In this document: positions 35,813-47,588 of the stretch, piece by piece
How positions within the stretch are numbered: the stretch's first letter is position 1
Layout of the letters: the number at the start of each line of letters is the position of its first letter
Origin: Diogma glabrata
Taxonomy: Eukaryota; Arthropoda; Insecta; Diptera; Cylindrotomidae
Length of the DNA stretch: 64,000 nucleotides
Assembly: GCA_963693315.1 (NCBI GenBank)
Contig: OY856188.1
Span: 186,159,487-186,223,486, forward strand
Direction of reading: 5' to 3'
Notes under the pieces: generated by a model
What the model saw: only the letters and a program-made list of their open reading frames with translations
Told to the model about the DNA's origin: nothing
Databases searched by the model: none
Program-made: the position numbers and the translations under genes

Positions 35813-36510
35813 TATTTTTTTTTTTAATAAAATGTGTTGTGTAATAGGGTTTAGAATATGTGTCACAACAACACATAAATACCTTTTAAACCTGGGTCCC
35901 ACAACAACTGGCGTTCTAAGGTCATGATGCACGCTTTCTTTAAACCTCTGCGGGTTGAAGCCACCTAAGACTAAGTGTTCCGGCAAACTATTCCATTTGT
36001 ACGCAGTTCGGACAAAGAAGTCTCTCTGCGATCTGCCAATCTGACAGCGCGGGATCTCGACCGTTTCACTGGTAGCGGCAGCCGATTGCCGTGTGGAACG
36101 GGGGTAAGAATAAGTTTCAGGCATGATGGCGCTGATTTCATCTGAGCACTGTTGATGACGATATTTGTAAAAAACAACGAGGTCAGCAACAGTGCGACGA
36201 TGTTGTAGGGAATCAAGCTTTGATGTCAAAGCTCGATCACCAACAATTCGTATAGCCCGCTTTTGAACAGAGTTCACAAGAGGGCCGAAACTTGACAACA
36301 GTACTCCATACAGGGACGAATATAGGACTTATAAACATGGAGCAATTGGTAAGGAGTGAAAATTTTTTTGCATCTATTTAGGCGGCCGAGTTTTTTAGAC
36401 GCGCTTTTGCCATCGCCATTACATGATCGTTCCAGAGTAGGTCATTTGAAACTGTGACACCCAATAAACGAATGATTTTACATTCACCTATTGGTTCATC
36501 ATAATGTATC
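35813..36510 (-). pseudogene. CR1/Jockey-like non-LTR retrotransposon, 5'-truncated 3' end
   Basis: Minus strand. Upstream part: RLLGVTVSNDLLWNDHVMAM. The main frame, 179 codons (35759-36298), reads LVNSVQKRAIRIVGDRALTS, LDSLQHRRTVADLVVFYKYR and RTAYKWNSLPEHLVLGGFNP, the classic C-terminal region of non-LTR ORF2. The gene end is followed by 'ccaggtttaaaaggtattt', 'gttgttgtgacacata' and an A-run seen as the T-tract at 35813-35825. This is the best-preserved copy of the LINE whose tail is on the SINE-like elements. The break between the two frames near 36300 and the missing fingers/palm make it dead. Confidence 0.8.
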
Positions 36511-37140
36511 TAGGTTCATCATAATGTTCATTATAATGTATCTAGAGAACAACTTGATGAATTTAAAAAACTATTATCTCGTTTTAAAGTAAAGAGTGAG
36601 TAACTTTAAATAAAAATAATTAAAATAAAAATTGGCTTGTGGCAATGTTTTTTTTGGAAATTATAGATATTTTTTACATATTTTTGTCTATAAATAAAAA
36701 GTAACATTCTTCTAAAAAATTTCTATATTTTTTTTATTACCATAAAAGTCGGCAAAATCCAAGCGGTTGATATTATGTAGAAAAAAAATGATTTTATAAA
36801 ATTATATAAGGAAGAAATAAAAATCAATGGAAATATTAATCTTTGAAGCCTTACTATATTTTTAATTTACTTTAATGTATTATTAAAAACTGAAACTTCA
36901 ATTATTTTTACAGAAAATGGCTCATTTTTAGGGTTCCGTTTTTTGTACGGAACATTCTTGGTGAGACTTTAATGTGTTTTTGTATTAAAACCGATTATTT
37001 CATAAATTGTAAATCCTATGGACCTGCAATTAAAGATGCATATAAAACTAGCCTGTTACATAAAGATGACAGATATCAAAAAAAAGTTGTTGACGTTTCT
37101 TTTACGGGACTGCGATGTAAGGCATTTAAGAAAATACTTG
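36511..37140. other. AT-rich DNA; short palindrome
   Basis: Contains a duplicated 'ttcatcataatgtatctag' near 36500-36540 and the palindrome 'gttccgttttttgtacggaac' (36933-36953), a motif often seen in insect repeats. No gene. Confidence 0.4.
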
Positions 37141-37631
37141 TTTTTACCGAGTCAAATAGGGTATCATATGAAAGGGCTTGAATTCAGTATACCTTAAAAA
37201 TATATTTTAGAATTTTTCACTACATAATTTATGGAATAAAAATAATAATAGCGTTTTTTCGTGTTTTTTTCCGAACTAACTAATAAAAAAACTTTAACAG
37301 TTTTTGGAAACATAAAAAAAGTGGTAACTTTTGAATGAAAAATATAGCGAAGTTCAAAATGTTCATACTCGTATTTATAAAGGGGGTGCGAATGAGAAGG
37401 GGGAAAAACACCGTTTAAAGTCGTGTGAGATATCATATGACAGAGCACTTAATTTAAGAAACGTTGCATTTTTTCAGAATTTTGCGATGCACAGATTGAC
37501 ACATTGAATTATTGTCAAAAAAGTGCAACAAAAAGTTGGTCCCTCCCGTTGGGTTTCGAGCTCAATAGACAGAAAAATTTGCAAAATTTCCCGAGAAAGG
37601 AATTTTGATAAACTCTGAACGAAAACTATAG
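37141..37631 (+). repeat. Dispersed ~250-bp repeat interrupted by the Sola-like element
   Basis: Same family as 17270-17740 ('ataaagggggtgcgaatgag', 'catatgacagagcactta', 'gaattttgcgatgca'). It continues after the transposon at 41693-41790 ('gaaggggtgagagtgagg', 'caagtgagtcata'). Confidence 0.65.
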
Positions 37632-38262
37632 GAGCAATTTCACGCAAGTTCAGCAAATTTTTGGGAAATTTTGACTTGACCCCTTTTAATTTTGATTATT
37701 TTTTGTTTATAGATAGTCTTTCATAAATAAAAAATACAAGTTCTCTTAGATTTTTTTTTCGACCAGGGGTCTTCACAGGGTGCCCCTCAATTTTTTGTTA
37801 TTTTGTGATGTGAGTGCATTTTGACGAGCGATTGTAGAAAAACTACTGAATCGATTTTCATAAATGATATGTCGTTGAATAGGTATTAGAACAAAGTTTT
37901 TGAAAATGTACACTGTTAATTTTTTGAAATAATTTTTAACGGTGTAACATAAGAAAAAAGGGTGTAATTGAAAAAAAGATGGCATAGCCATTTTTTTTTT
38001 TTTTTTTTTTAAACAAAATTGAAGCTTATTTTATATCTAACAACTTGTGAAAGTTTAGGACTAGCATCATTTTTTGTTTTAGAAATAAAATTCGTTGTGC
38101 ATATGACTGTCGGGAATCAGTTTTTTTTGTTCTGAAGGAAAATTATAAAAATGGCGATTTTTAGATTCAGATTTTTTTTTTATGTTAAATATCAAATATT
38201 TTATTATTAAATGAACTTTTTAAAAAGCAATTTCAGTCAAGTTCAGCAAAATTTTGCGACAT
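37632..38262 (+). repeat. Left TIR of the Sola-like element
   Basis: About 630 bp, the inverted match of 41080-41688. Shared marks: 'gagcaatttcacg', 'gttctcttagat', 'aggggtcttcacagggt', 'cgacatatca' (complement) and a poly-T/A run. It ends with an internal, diverged repeat of the terminal motif ('gcaatttcagtcaagttcag', 38228-38247). Confidence 0.85.
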
Positions 38263-38339
38263 TTTAATCGAAACACAATAATCGAAATATCTTTGGCAAA
38301 CTCGGTCGTTGATCTGGCAACAATCAATAGTCATGTTTT

Positions 38340-38760
38340 GGTAGAGTTAAAATTGAACATATTTCAGTCACCCCAATTGGAAACTTTCAGGCTATCATTT
38401 ACATTTATGGCAGAGTCTCTCCGGGCGGGCTTTATTCGTTCATGCCTTTTCCCTTTTAAAGATAGGAAAACAAAACATGACTTGTACAGTGTACTATCAT
38501 CTGAAAAATTATTTATTGGGTTGCTGGTGATTTTAATTTAAAAGTAAAAAATTAAAAATAAAGTGGTGACAAAACTAAACCTTGTGGTACATCAGCGTTA
38601 GTTAATTTAGACGCAGAAGAAAAGCCATCAATGGATACCGAAATGTATTGGTCGGTGAGAAAGTTTTGAATAAACTACGCAACTGCGGGGTTAAATCCGT
38701 ACGCTACGCGCTTGCTGATCAGGTTTGCAGCTCGGATTTAATCAAATGCAAATTGACGAC
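38340..38760 (-). pseudogene. Non-LTR RT fragment inside the Sola-like element
   Basis: Minus strand reads TNADVPQGLVLSP, KSPATQ and a DDST-coding catalytic box in shifted frames, then PIGVTEICSILTLPK. It is another copy of the LINE at 32905-33577 (same NADVPxGxVLSP and same downstream text), with many frameshifts. Upstream on its strand, LISKRVAYGFNPAV is the conserved helix before the RT palm. It postdates the Sola-like insertion. Confidence 0.7.
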
Positions 38761-39121
38761 CAAATTGTAATTAGAGTGGAAAATATTATTCAACTTTGCC
38801 TTAAACAACAGAAAATTACTGATTATTTTTCAGTAAAAAAATTGTCCATCGCAGATTAATCTGAGTAGGCCAATATTCAGACATTCTCATCCGAAAATAT
38901 TAACATACATTCATATGTTTATGTAGCGTTGGTTTGATTAGTTTTAACATAACTATTTTATGATAATGAATTGTTTTTAAACTATATGTTCCTATTTTTT
39001 GTGATCGATTTTATATCAATTAACATGTAGTAAATAATTTAATATGAAATACAATGGTATAATGAGAATAACAGGCAAATTTGCTTATGGTTTTTTAATT
39101 TTTATGGTTGACTGGTGAAGT

Positions 39122-40691
39122 ATGATAAACATAAAGATACATTTCGATAATGGGGGTTATGCTGAAAAACAAAAAATGTTGTCAATTTTACCGCAAGAAA
39201 TGAAAATGCAGGAGATTCAAGATAAATTTGGAAGTAATGCTACGCGTCATTTGGTTGAAAAAAGTAAAACTCTACATGAAAATAATTTTCAGCATTCATC
39301 TGCGACGGATAAAAGAGGTGTATCCACAACAGATATAAATGTTGTGGAACAGTTCTATAAAAGTGATGAAATCAGTAGATTATTGCCAGGCAAACGAGAT
39401 GCAATATCTTTTAAAAAAGGAGAGGAGCGCATAAAAACACAAAAGCGCTTATTGCTATGTACATTAAATGAAGCTTATGTGGAGTTTAAAAATAAGTTTC
39501 CTGATGTGAAAATAGGATTTACTAAATTCACGTCCCTTCGACCACAAGAATGTATAAAATTATCCCAAGGAGTTCATAATGTGTGCGTGTGTACCATACA
39601 TCAAAATATGAAACTAATGATTCAACACTCTAAGATGTCTTGGATTACTGATGCTGCTTTCCAAAATTATAAAACATTAATTGAATTTGTTTCATGTGGT
39701 AAATTAACAGAAGATTGTCATAATTTGAAGTGCAATGAATGTTCAAAAAAACATCAACAACTGAAAGAAAAATTACTAAATGATTTTGACGTTAAAGGAA
39801 TCCTTCAAGTCAAATATCAACAATGGAATACCACTGATCGATGCAATTTGGATACTTTAATAGAAACTGTAGAAGAATTTATGAAAAAATTTATTTGCCG
39901 TTTACAAATTTTGATACCACACAACTTTATAGCAAAACAACAATCTACATTCATTGAAGAAAAAAAAAAATTTAGAAGCAGGAGAGTGCTTCGTTCAAGG
40001 GGATTTTTCTGAAAACTACGGCTTCATAATTCAGAATGCGGTTCAAGGCTATTATTATAATAATTCACAAGCTACTATTCATCCATTTGTCATTTATTTT
40101 AAAAGTGCCACAAGTGAATATATACAGCACCGAAGTTTTATACTCATTTCGGATATAAACGATCACAACAGTACTACAGTCCATCTTTTCATTACAAAAC
40201 TTATTGAATTCATCAAAACGCATATAAATTCTAATATTACAAAAATAATTTATAACACTGACGGTGCACCTTCTCAATACAAAAATAAGCATAACCTAAT
40301 TAACTTATGCCACCATAAAGAAGACTTTAAGGTTGACGCTGAATGGCATTTTCATGCTACCAGCCATGGAAAGGGACCTTGTGATGGAATTGGTGGTACA
40401 CTGAAGCGTGCTGCACACCGTTATAGTATGGCGAGCGAAGATAATATTATTGATACACCAAAAAAACTTTTCGAATGGGCTTTAAAATGGGAATCTACCA
40501 TGAACTTTGGATACGCCGATAAAAATGAATATCAATTAACAAAAGAAAAATTACAAAATCGATATAAAAATGCGATTACTATAAGTGGAACTCAAAAATT
40601 TCATTCTTTTGTACCAGTAGATACTAAGACAATAAATGCAAAAATGTTTTCCAACTCAGAAGAAACTTTTGAATGTAAAATAAGTAAATAA
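39122..40691 (+). pseudogene. Sola-like transposase, near complete, one frameshift
   Basis: About 520 residues in two overlapping frames (39122-40012 and 39954-40691). The break is a one-base length change in the A-run at 39960-39969; everything else is open. N-terminal half: a zinc-ligand-like region RPQECIKLSQGVHNVCVCTIH then QNMKLM, and a CNECSKKH pair. Central: LIPHNFIAKQQSTFIEEKKK. Catalytic half: VQGDFSENYGF (first D), IIYNTDGAPSQYKNKHN (second D), WHFHATSHGKGPCDGIGG then TLKR (third acidic residue, D). The motifs occur in a large family of unnamed metazoan transposase proteins; the D-D-D order suits Sola. It ends TFECKISK-stop. An in-frame stop lies just upstream of the ATG; a missing upstream exon cannot be excluded. 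It would bind the TIRs and cut and paste the element. Confidence 0.75.
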
Positions 40692-41006
40692 TTTTTAATA
40701 ACTATATTTATTTTCACATATATAATTTGTATGATATTTTAAAAAGTTTATTCAATAATAAAATATTTGTAATTTAATGTTGAAAAACAATCCTTTACTT
40801 TATGATTCCATAATAACATAATACGAACATAATACTTCTCCAGTCAAAAGTTCCTAAATAGATTTAGTTGTTTATACGGCTTTTTTGTTTGCAGTCAAGA
40901 CTGTCAAATTATTTTTTATAAGAGTGACAAGTGATTACTAAAAGTGACAAATAAACATTTCATTTTTTATGCCATCTAATACAAAGAAAATAATTGCAGA
41001 AGTGCT

Positions 41007-41125
41007 TTCCTATTCAAAAGAAACTTCTGTTTGTAAAATAAGTAAATCATTTTTAACAATTGTATTTATTTTATTTATTGTACTACATATATAATTTTTA
41101 TAATATTTTAAAAAGTTCATCTAAT
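41007..41125 (+). repeat. Partial tandem duplication of the transposase 3' end
   Basis: 41007-41125 repeats 40647-40755 with divergence: 'gaaacttctgtttgtaaaat' against 'gaaacttttgaatgtaaaat', then 'aagtaaatcatttttaac', 'catatataatttttataat' and 'ttttaaaaagttcat'. It includes the last ~14 codons of the transposase and its stop. Confidence 0.7.
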
Positions 41126-41688
41126 AATAAAATATTTGATATTTAACATAAAAAAAAAATCTCTCAGTTTATAACGCCATTTTTATAATTTTCCTTCAGA
41201 ACAAAAAAAACTGATTCCCGACAGTCATATGCACAACAAATTTTATTTCTAAAACAAAAAATGATGCTAGTCCTAAACTTTCACAAGTTGTTAGATATAA
41301 AATAAGCTTCAATTTTGTTTAAAAAAAAAAAAAAAGAGGCTATGCCATCTTTTTTTCAATTACACCGTTTTTTTCTTATGTTACACCGTTAAAAATTATT
41401 TCAAAAAATTAACAGTGTACATTTTCAAAAACTTTGTTCTAATACCTATTCAACGACATATCATTTATGAAAATCGATTCAGTAGTTTTTCTACAATCGC
41501 TCGTCAAAATGCACTCACATCACAAAATAACAAAAAATTGAGGGGTACCCTGTGAAGACCCCTGGTCGAAAAAAAAAATTCTAAGAGAACTTGTATTTTT
41601 TATTTATCCAAGACTATCCATAAATAAAAAAAAATCAAAATTAAAAGGGGTCAAGTCAAAACGATGTTGAATCTTCGTGAAATTGCTC
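41080..41688 (-). repeat. Right TIR of the Sola-like element
   Basis: Inverted partner of 37632-38262; outer end 'cttcgtgaaattgctc' followed by target duplication ATAG. Its outermost ~30 bp match 15344-16716 ('gatgttgaatcttcgtg') better than its own left partner, which has 'gcaagttcagcaaat'. Confidence 0.85.
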
Positions 41689-41879
41689 ATAGATAAGTTT
41701 CGCATAAATATTTTTCTCTATTTTGAAGGGGTGAGAGTGAGGAAGGTTGAAAAAAAACTTTTTTGACTCAAGTGAGTCATACGGAATGTAATGCCGTGTA
41801 CAACTCTAACCGCTTTCAACTTCATCTTCCTCTCCATCTAATTAACCCCAAAAATGGAAAATAACGAAATACGCTTTTA

Positions 41880-43050
41880 AAATTTCAGCATCATTCGCAA
41901 CTGTGACCGCACCATCTTCAGCAAGTGGTACCATAGTACCATGAAAAACATAAACTTTTTATCCACACTCTGCTTCAACACAAAATTTAACATAGTATAT
42001 TTCTATACCAAACACTTCCTTTCCTTGTGTGATACAACATACATACCACAAAACAACCATTAGTTCACCTCAGTTCTACAAAATAATAACTCTCCAAACA
42101 AAATCAATAAGATCTTCAATAAACACCAAGCCCTTTCTTCATCCCCTGTGCTCCCACTTACTCCATTAGTCGACCCTGTTTACATTTCTTTTTCTCATTT
42201 CGACGGTTCTAAAAACATCCTTACTAATTTTTCCAAAAAAAAATTTCCTGAAGTCCGTCTAGCCTTTTTCTACCCTACTTCTCTAAACTCCTTTGTATTC
42301 TCCAGTGTAAAAGACCGACTTCCTACCATGGCTCAATTCAACGTTATTGAACTATTAAACAGCGTTGATTGAGATTATGTTTGTGTTGCTACACTAAACA
42401 ACGACTTTAAACTAGGATACAATAGAATATCTCAGTATTTAAAGACTCTGCTGAATCAAACAACGCTTTGATTGAGCTTTTAAGTCCTTTGACTTTCAAC
42501 ATACCAAAATCCTATCCTCCTATCTTTTAAAACTGCAACTTTTTGGAGTCCTGTTACATAGCCCTTTTAAAACCCAAATCCATCAACTTAATGGCGGACC
42601 TCACCTACCTCAATTAAAACTATCAATTATAAAATCATCCCAAGATCGCTCCCATACCACAATGGCATTCTTTTTACCAAACAAATATCTTTTGCATAAA
42701 ACCGCCGACTATGTGTTTTCCCCTCTTTAGTTTTTTTCCAAAACTTTTTTGCCATCGCCCCAGCTTTTTGCCGTTTCAACCTTTGTATTGTTTCTGAAAA
42801 ACAAAACATAAATTTTCTTATTCATTTCCGCCGTATATCATATACCCTAAGGTTCGTGTTATTGTTTATATTATTTTTAATCCAATTTTTACTTTTCATT
42901 ACCATATTATGATAATTTGTTTATGTTAAAATTTCAATTATTTATTAAGCTACTATTGTGAGTGTTTTTAACCATATTTTTAAGCCTGTTTTTCTAATAG
43001 TGATACGTCGCCTTGAAGCACACCCTCGCTTTCAAAACTTCGGCAGCACA
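41880..43050 (+). pseudogene. Penelope-like element fragment 2 (linker, GIY-YIG, 3' end)
   Basis: Plus strand, many frameshifts. In order: FSKWYHSTMKNINFLSTLCF and TKHFLSLCDTTYIPQNNH (the post-RT linker with its KWYHK...LSD pattern), FPEVRLAFFYPTSLNSFVFS, AQFNVIELLNS then DYVCVATLNNDFKLGYNRIS (eroded GIY-YIG core), FDFQHTKILSS and LESCYIALLKPKSINLMADL (the C-terminal LES..I...K..SIN signature). The 3' non-coding end near 42960-43045 ('cgccttgaagcacaccctcg') suits Penelope termini. No RT core remains. Confidence 0.7.
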
Positions 43051-44074
43051 AACAACAAAAAAATCAACTTTCTACAATGCTCCATCCTTCAAAAATAATT
43101 CAATTTCAAAATATTTTTATATTAAGAACTAAAAACATGTCTAATTTTGTAAAAAAGCCCATGTTAAACAAATAATAATATGTAATACTAAAATGTAAAT
43201 TCAAAATATCTCTGTATAAAAGATTCAATTTATGTGTAATTATATATACTAGGAATCGCCTAATTGCTGAAATTCGGACATTGTAAACAGACCTTCCAAC
43301 ATAATAACTACAACACAATATTTCAGTCTTCAGAGTTAGATTAAATATATTTTGAATTATGGAACAAATAACTCGATAGAAAACAAAATAATCGATCAAA
43401 AACTCAAAACAACGCACCTTCACATTTTCTCCAGATATATAATAATTACATACACAACTAAATGATTACCAAATTTTAATTTATCAATAAAATTAAAAGA
43501 GGTCCATTCATACATATCAAGAAAAACTACAAAACAAACATATTTTTACATTAATATCATCGTTTATACAATCATATATTTTCCTTTTAAATCAAACTAT
43601 TTTTAAACCTTTTTGAAACAAAACACATTTTTTGTCAATGAACAAAATATAATTAACGAACTTTTTGCAATCAAAAACAAAGGAAAAAAAAACTGAAAAA
43701 TTTCTATTTTGCATTTATTTTTTTAAATCAAAATATCACCGGCTAATAAAAATATTCACTTTATTGTTTTTTTAATCTAACACTTTTAATGATTTTTATA
43801 TATGTACATAAAACGGAAAACCAAAGAATTTATAAACCTAAAATTAAAATTCCCACAAAAAACAATTTTTTTAACCTATCAAATGCATTTTAATCTTTAA
43901 ACGAAAAATTTCTTATATATAATTCAAAATTGAGAAAAATTCAAATCTAGTGAATTACAAATTTAAAATGATTTATCAATCATTTTACAAAAGTAATAGT
44001 TTTGCAACTAAAGACTGAAATCGTTACTAATACCTTTACACAAGAATTCGGGTCTAAATCGCTTTCAATTTAAA
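43051..44074. other. AT-rich DNA without recognised features
   Basis: About 1 kb; no TIRs, RNA genes or protein motifs seen. The 105-codon minus frame (43106-43423) is rich in I, F, Y, L and shows no domain. Confidence 0.45.
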
Positions 44075-44900
44075 TCGCATTCCATAATCGGTATCCTGGA
44101 TTTGTCAAAGGAGAATAAATAACGTCGGTTTGAGAATTTAGTAAATTTTTGTTAAAGTGCATTGCTTTACGTATTTCAAAAGGTTCCAGAATATCAAGTT
44201 TAAGACCTTTCGTTTCATATTGTAAAATTTGAATATTGTTGTTATTTATGAAATTACTAGTATGATTTTCTTAAATTAAATGATTAGAAAAGGTGGAAGA
44301 TGTTTGTCCTAATCTTAAACTACGAAAATGTTCAGTACATCGAACATGAAACTGGCGACCTGTCTGTCCCACATAGATTGCATCACAGTCAAAACAAGAT
44401 AATTGATATAGACTCCAGATTTAGAAAATTTATTTAGCTTTTGTTAATTATTTACAAGAAGATTTTGAAGGTTATGATTATTATAATAAGCACAACTTAA
44501 ATTTGTATATTTTGAAATTTTGTTTCCTAATTTTTGGCTTAAATTGCCTGTGTAAAGTATTTCACGCCATAATTTTGGTTCAAGGACGGGATTTGGATAA
44601 ATTAAATTATAAAAAATCTTTTTTAATTTCTTACGTAAAATTTTGTGAACTAATATAGGATTAATGATTATATCCATTATTAAAAGTTACATTCAAAATA
44701 GCATTTAATTTCTTTTGAAAATTAACTGCAGAAAGAGGGACTCTTATAAGTCTATCAACCAATGCATGAATGGCTGAATGTTTTATATTTGACGAAGGGT
44801 TAGAAATAGAGTGTATAATAGAATCTGTACATGAATATTAAAAAAGAATTTAGAAAATGAATGACTTATACTAATATCAAGAAAGTTGATGCAATTTTAA
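44075..44900 (-). pseudogene. Penelope-like element fragment 3 (linker, GIY-YIG, C terminus)
   Basis: Minus strand. INFLDISISHSFSK then TDSIIHSISNPSSNIKHSAI, HALVDRLIRVPLSAVNFQKK (post-RT linker), ILVHKILRKKLKKIFYNLIY, then YQLSCFDCDAIYVGQTGRQF then HVRCTEHFRSLRLG (GIY-YIG core with CxxC, Y..G.T and R), KGLKLDILEPFEIRKAMHFN (catalytic E) and PGYRLWNAI-stop. The domains are complete in order but split over frames. It is a different family from fragment 1 by sequence. The RT domain is absent. Confidence 0.8.
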
Positions 44901-44969
44901 AGTTATTGTACTAATTATTAAATTATTGAAAAAATATTCTAAAATATAATATGTATTTCGTTTTTTGCT

Positions 44970-45175
44970 GTTCAGAACCGATAAATTTTTATCGAACTAA
45001 ATCTATAGCAGATCCAAAATCATGCCGAATTGCTTCAAATAACATTTCCAAACTATTACTGATATAGACTAGAACTGCATCGTCTGCATAGAGATAGATA
45101 TCCCGAATTGGACCCAATATTGAGTCTTGTGGTATCCCTTTCCAATAGAAACACATTGGGATCTGTTACTTAGAT
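44970..45175 (-). pseudogene. Non-LTR reverse transcriptase core fragment
   Basis: Minus strand reads GIPQDSILGPI then, after a short deletion, IYLYADDAVLVYISNSLEML: the (V/I)PQGSxLGP and YADD boxes of a non-LTR RT, with G replaced by D in the first. It is not of the Penelope type, which has a different palm signature, so it is a separate element lying upstream of Penelope fragment 3. Confidence 0.7.
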
Positions 45176-45224
45176 AGCTTTCAAACAAATTTAATTGTTT
45201 ATCGGTAAATCCTAGTTTATATTA

Positions 45225-45745
45225 GTTTTAAATTAATTATTTGTTTGAAATGAAATGTAATCGAACATGAAATGAACATAAAAATTTTTGATTTTGTCAT
45301 AATTTTTGAAATATTTTTGAAATTTTGAAAAAAGTTTTGAAAAAGTTTAAATTTTTGATTTTATTATAATTTTTGAAATATTTTGGGAATTTTGAAAAAA
45401 GTTTGTATATTATTTGATTTTGCTATAATTTTTGCTATAGTCTTAGAATTTTAGAAAAGTTTTTTGAATTTCAAATTTTTGGAAAAAGTTTCAATTTTTG
45501 ATTTTGTTATAATTTTTACAATTTTGAAAAAAGTTTGACTTTTTTAAATACTATCAGAATTCTGGAAATTGATTTTGTTACGATTTTTGGAATATTTTTA
45601 GAATTTTGAAAAAAGTTCCAATCTTTGATTTTGTAATAATTTTTGGAATATGTTTGGAATTTTGAAAGAAATTTTAGTATTGTAATATGTCTCGAAACGC
45701 TAAACGGAGAGGTTTTTGAGTAGTTTGCTAAGGGTATCATCTCTA
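45225..45745 (+). repeat. Dispersed repeat Rep-A, copy 4 (minisatellite part)
   Basis: Degenerate ~57-bp tandem repeat with 'ttttgaattttgaaaaaag', ending in 'cgctaaacggagaggttttt' which matches 13718-13740. Same family as 1-811 and 12243-14022. Confidence 0.7.
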
Positions 45746-45979
45746 TGTATCATCATCTATATTGGGTACATTCTTCACGATATGGAGAGAAACTAAAGTC
45801 GTATTCATTTCCAAGCCAGGCAAGCCTGGCAAGTCAATCAAACGACGTCAAATCATAGAGGCCATTCTACTTAATTTCTTATGAAAACCATGGTAAACAT
45901 GCTAGAGTACCACATACGGCATATATACGCTTTAGGTAAGATTTGGTTAGAATGGTCGCTTAGGATGAGGCATTGACAC

Positions 45980-46625
45980 AAACTCTCTAAAGCAATAACA
46001 TGGAAAAAACTTTTACTACTCAATAAATACCAACTATCGACCCATTTGTTAGGAATTTGGGAACTACTGTATTTTTGTCTAATTCACTTTCTCCTCCCAT
46101 GAAGGATGTTCAATGTATACAATGATGCGAAGTTTGTCACTTTCATCAAGAGCTTCTGATTAACCGTTTTGTTTATATGCCACTAAACCGTAATCAGTAC
46201 AGCAAAGTTGGTCGAACTGTCGAACTATCATTGGGACTCGAGTCCCAATGGCACTTTGCACGTTGAAAGGGATATGGTAGCTATTACAACTCTTTAAAGA
46301 ATATTGGGTTTTCAGCTTAGTTTGCTATCTAGAATAAGCCCCTAGAAATTACCCTTGGTTATGACACTCAGGCTGACTCTGTTAAGATTTAGAAGATCAA
46401 ACTTATGTGGTTTGCGCCTAGAGAAGGGAACTAATTCCAATTTTTGTGGATTGACACTAAGTCCAAAGCGATCGTTGCATTAGACCCTTAAGAGAACCAG
46501 GGCATTTGAAGAAGACGCCAATTGCAACACAATCCACATAAACGGTCCCCCTAAAGACCAGTCCTTCCAAAGTACCAGATTATTCTCTACGTTGCTTTGT
46601 TTGATAGTTGCTGATTTTCTTCTAA
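45980..46625 (-). pseudogene. R1-like non-LTR retrotransposon fragment
   Basis: Minus strand, in shifting frames: GTVYVDCVAIGVFF (an eroded YVDD box), FGLSVNPQKLELVPFSRRKP (the GLxVNPxKTELVLFTR signature of R1/LOA-type elements), GLILDSKLS then KPNI, and IATISLSTCKVPLGLES (the thumb-region LYxCKxxIG pattern). The base composition is richer in G+C than its surroundings. Upstream of this (45745-45980, lower coordinates) the sequence may continue the element but I cannot place it. Confidence 0.6.
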
Positions 46626-47588
46626 ATAAGTTGAAATATTTTTGATTCACCACAATGTACTACGTCGAAGATATAGCCATCATAAGAGAGGCAAAAATGG
46701 ACAAAACACACAAATCTTCCATTGCATGCAGAAACTATTTTAAGAAAAACTAAGGGTTTAGGCCTAAAACGATGCTTTGGTTCTATCAAAGTATAGTAAA
46801 ATCCATATCAAACCTTCGACATCAACTACTGTATAATTCTGTGTGCCTAAAGAAAATATGGAAACACATTTATATGGGTAATTCTTTTACAAACCGTACA
46901 CTTTTCTGACCGACACATTTTTGATTTGGCTGAAGTTTTTTTACAAGTTTTATATCGGAAAAAAAAGATATACGTGTTCGAGGATTTTTTTTTTTTTTGA
47001 AAAATATAGCGGTTCCAAATTTCGAGAATTTCGGGATTTTTGGCTAGACGAGCTATTTTCAAATATTCATAACTTCGGTTCTATTAAAGATAGAAACCTC
47101 TAGTTTGTTTTATATTAAAGCTAAAAGATGTTAGTTTACAAAAAACATTAAAATCAATAAAGGTTATTAACAAATTCCTATTGTTTTAAACAAATTAAAT
47201 TGTTCAAATCGATCTGTAGTCATTGCCCACAAAATGAGTTTTTAGTATGACCATCGTATTCTACCTTCATTTCCTAGAAAAAAATACTATTTTTGTATCA
47301 AGTACCTCATTTCCGCTAACGCCTCGTCCGGAAACAGCAAATATTGGTCCTAAAAAACCTAATTTAGGGACGTGATGCAAACAATATTTTTTTGTAATAG
47401 CTCTCCAAAATTTTCCAGAGTACCTAATCCGTTAGATACCAGCGAAATATTCGAAACCATAATAATTATTAATCGAATGGAAAAGAAAGCCTTGAATCTT
47501 ATACCATAGCAACAAGTTTGTTTTATTCATTTATCAATTCTGTCATCCGAAATTTATCATAACATTTAAAATACAAACATATTTGAAA

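Larger units (their letters stand above)
37632..41688 (+). mobile_element. Sola-like DNA transposon with ~630-bp TIRs, TSD ATAG
   Basis: 4057-bp element. TIRs are 37632-38262 and ~41080-41688, starting 'gagcaatttcacg', the same as the palindrome at 15344-16716. The target duplication ATAG is present on both sides (37628-37631 and 41689-41692). It carries one transposase gene (39122-40691) with a single frameshift. A non-LTR fragment (38340-38760) is inserted downstream of the left arm. The 4-bp duplications (ATAG, TTAT) and the three-aspartate catalytic pattern of the protein agree with the Sola superfamily; assignment to a Sola group is not possible by eye. Confidence 0.8.

Noticed and set aside
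42627..42809. 60-codon minus ORF
   Set aside because: Antisense to the Penelope-like fragment 2; no motif.
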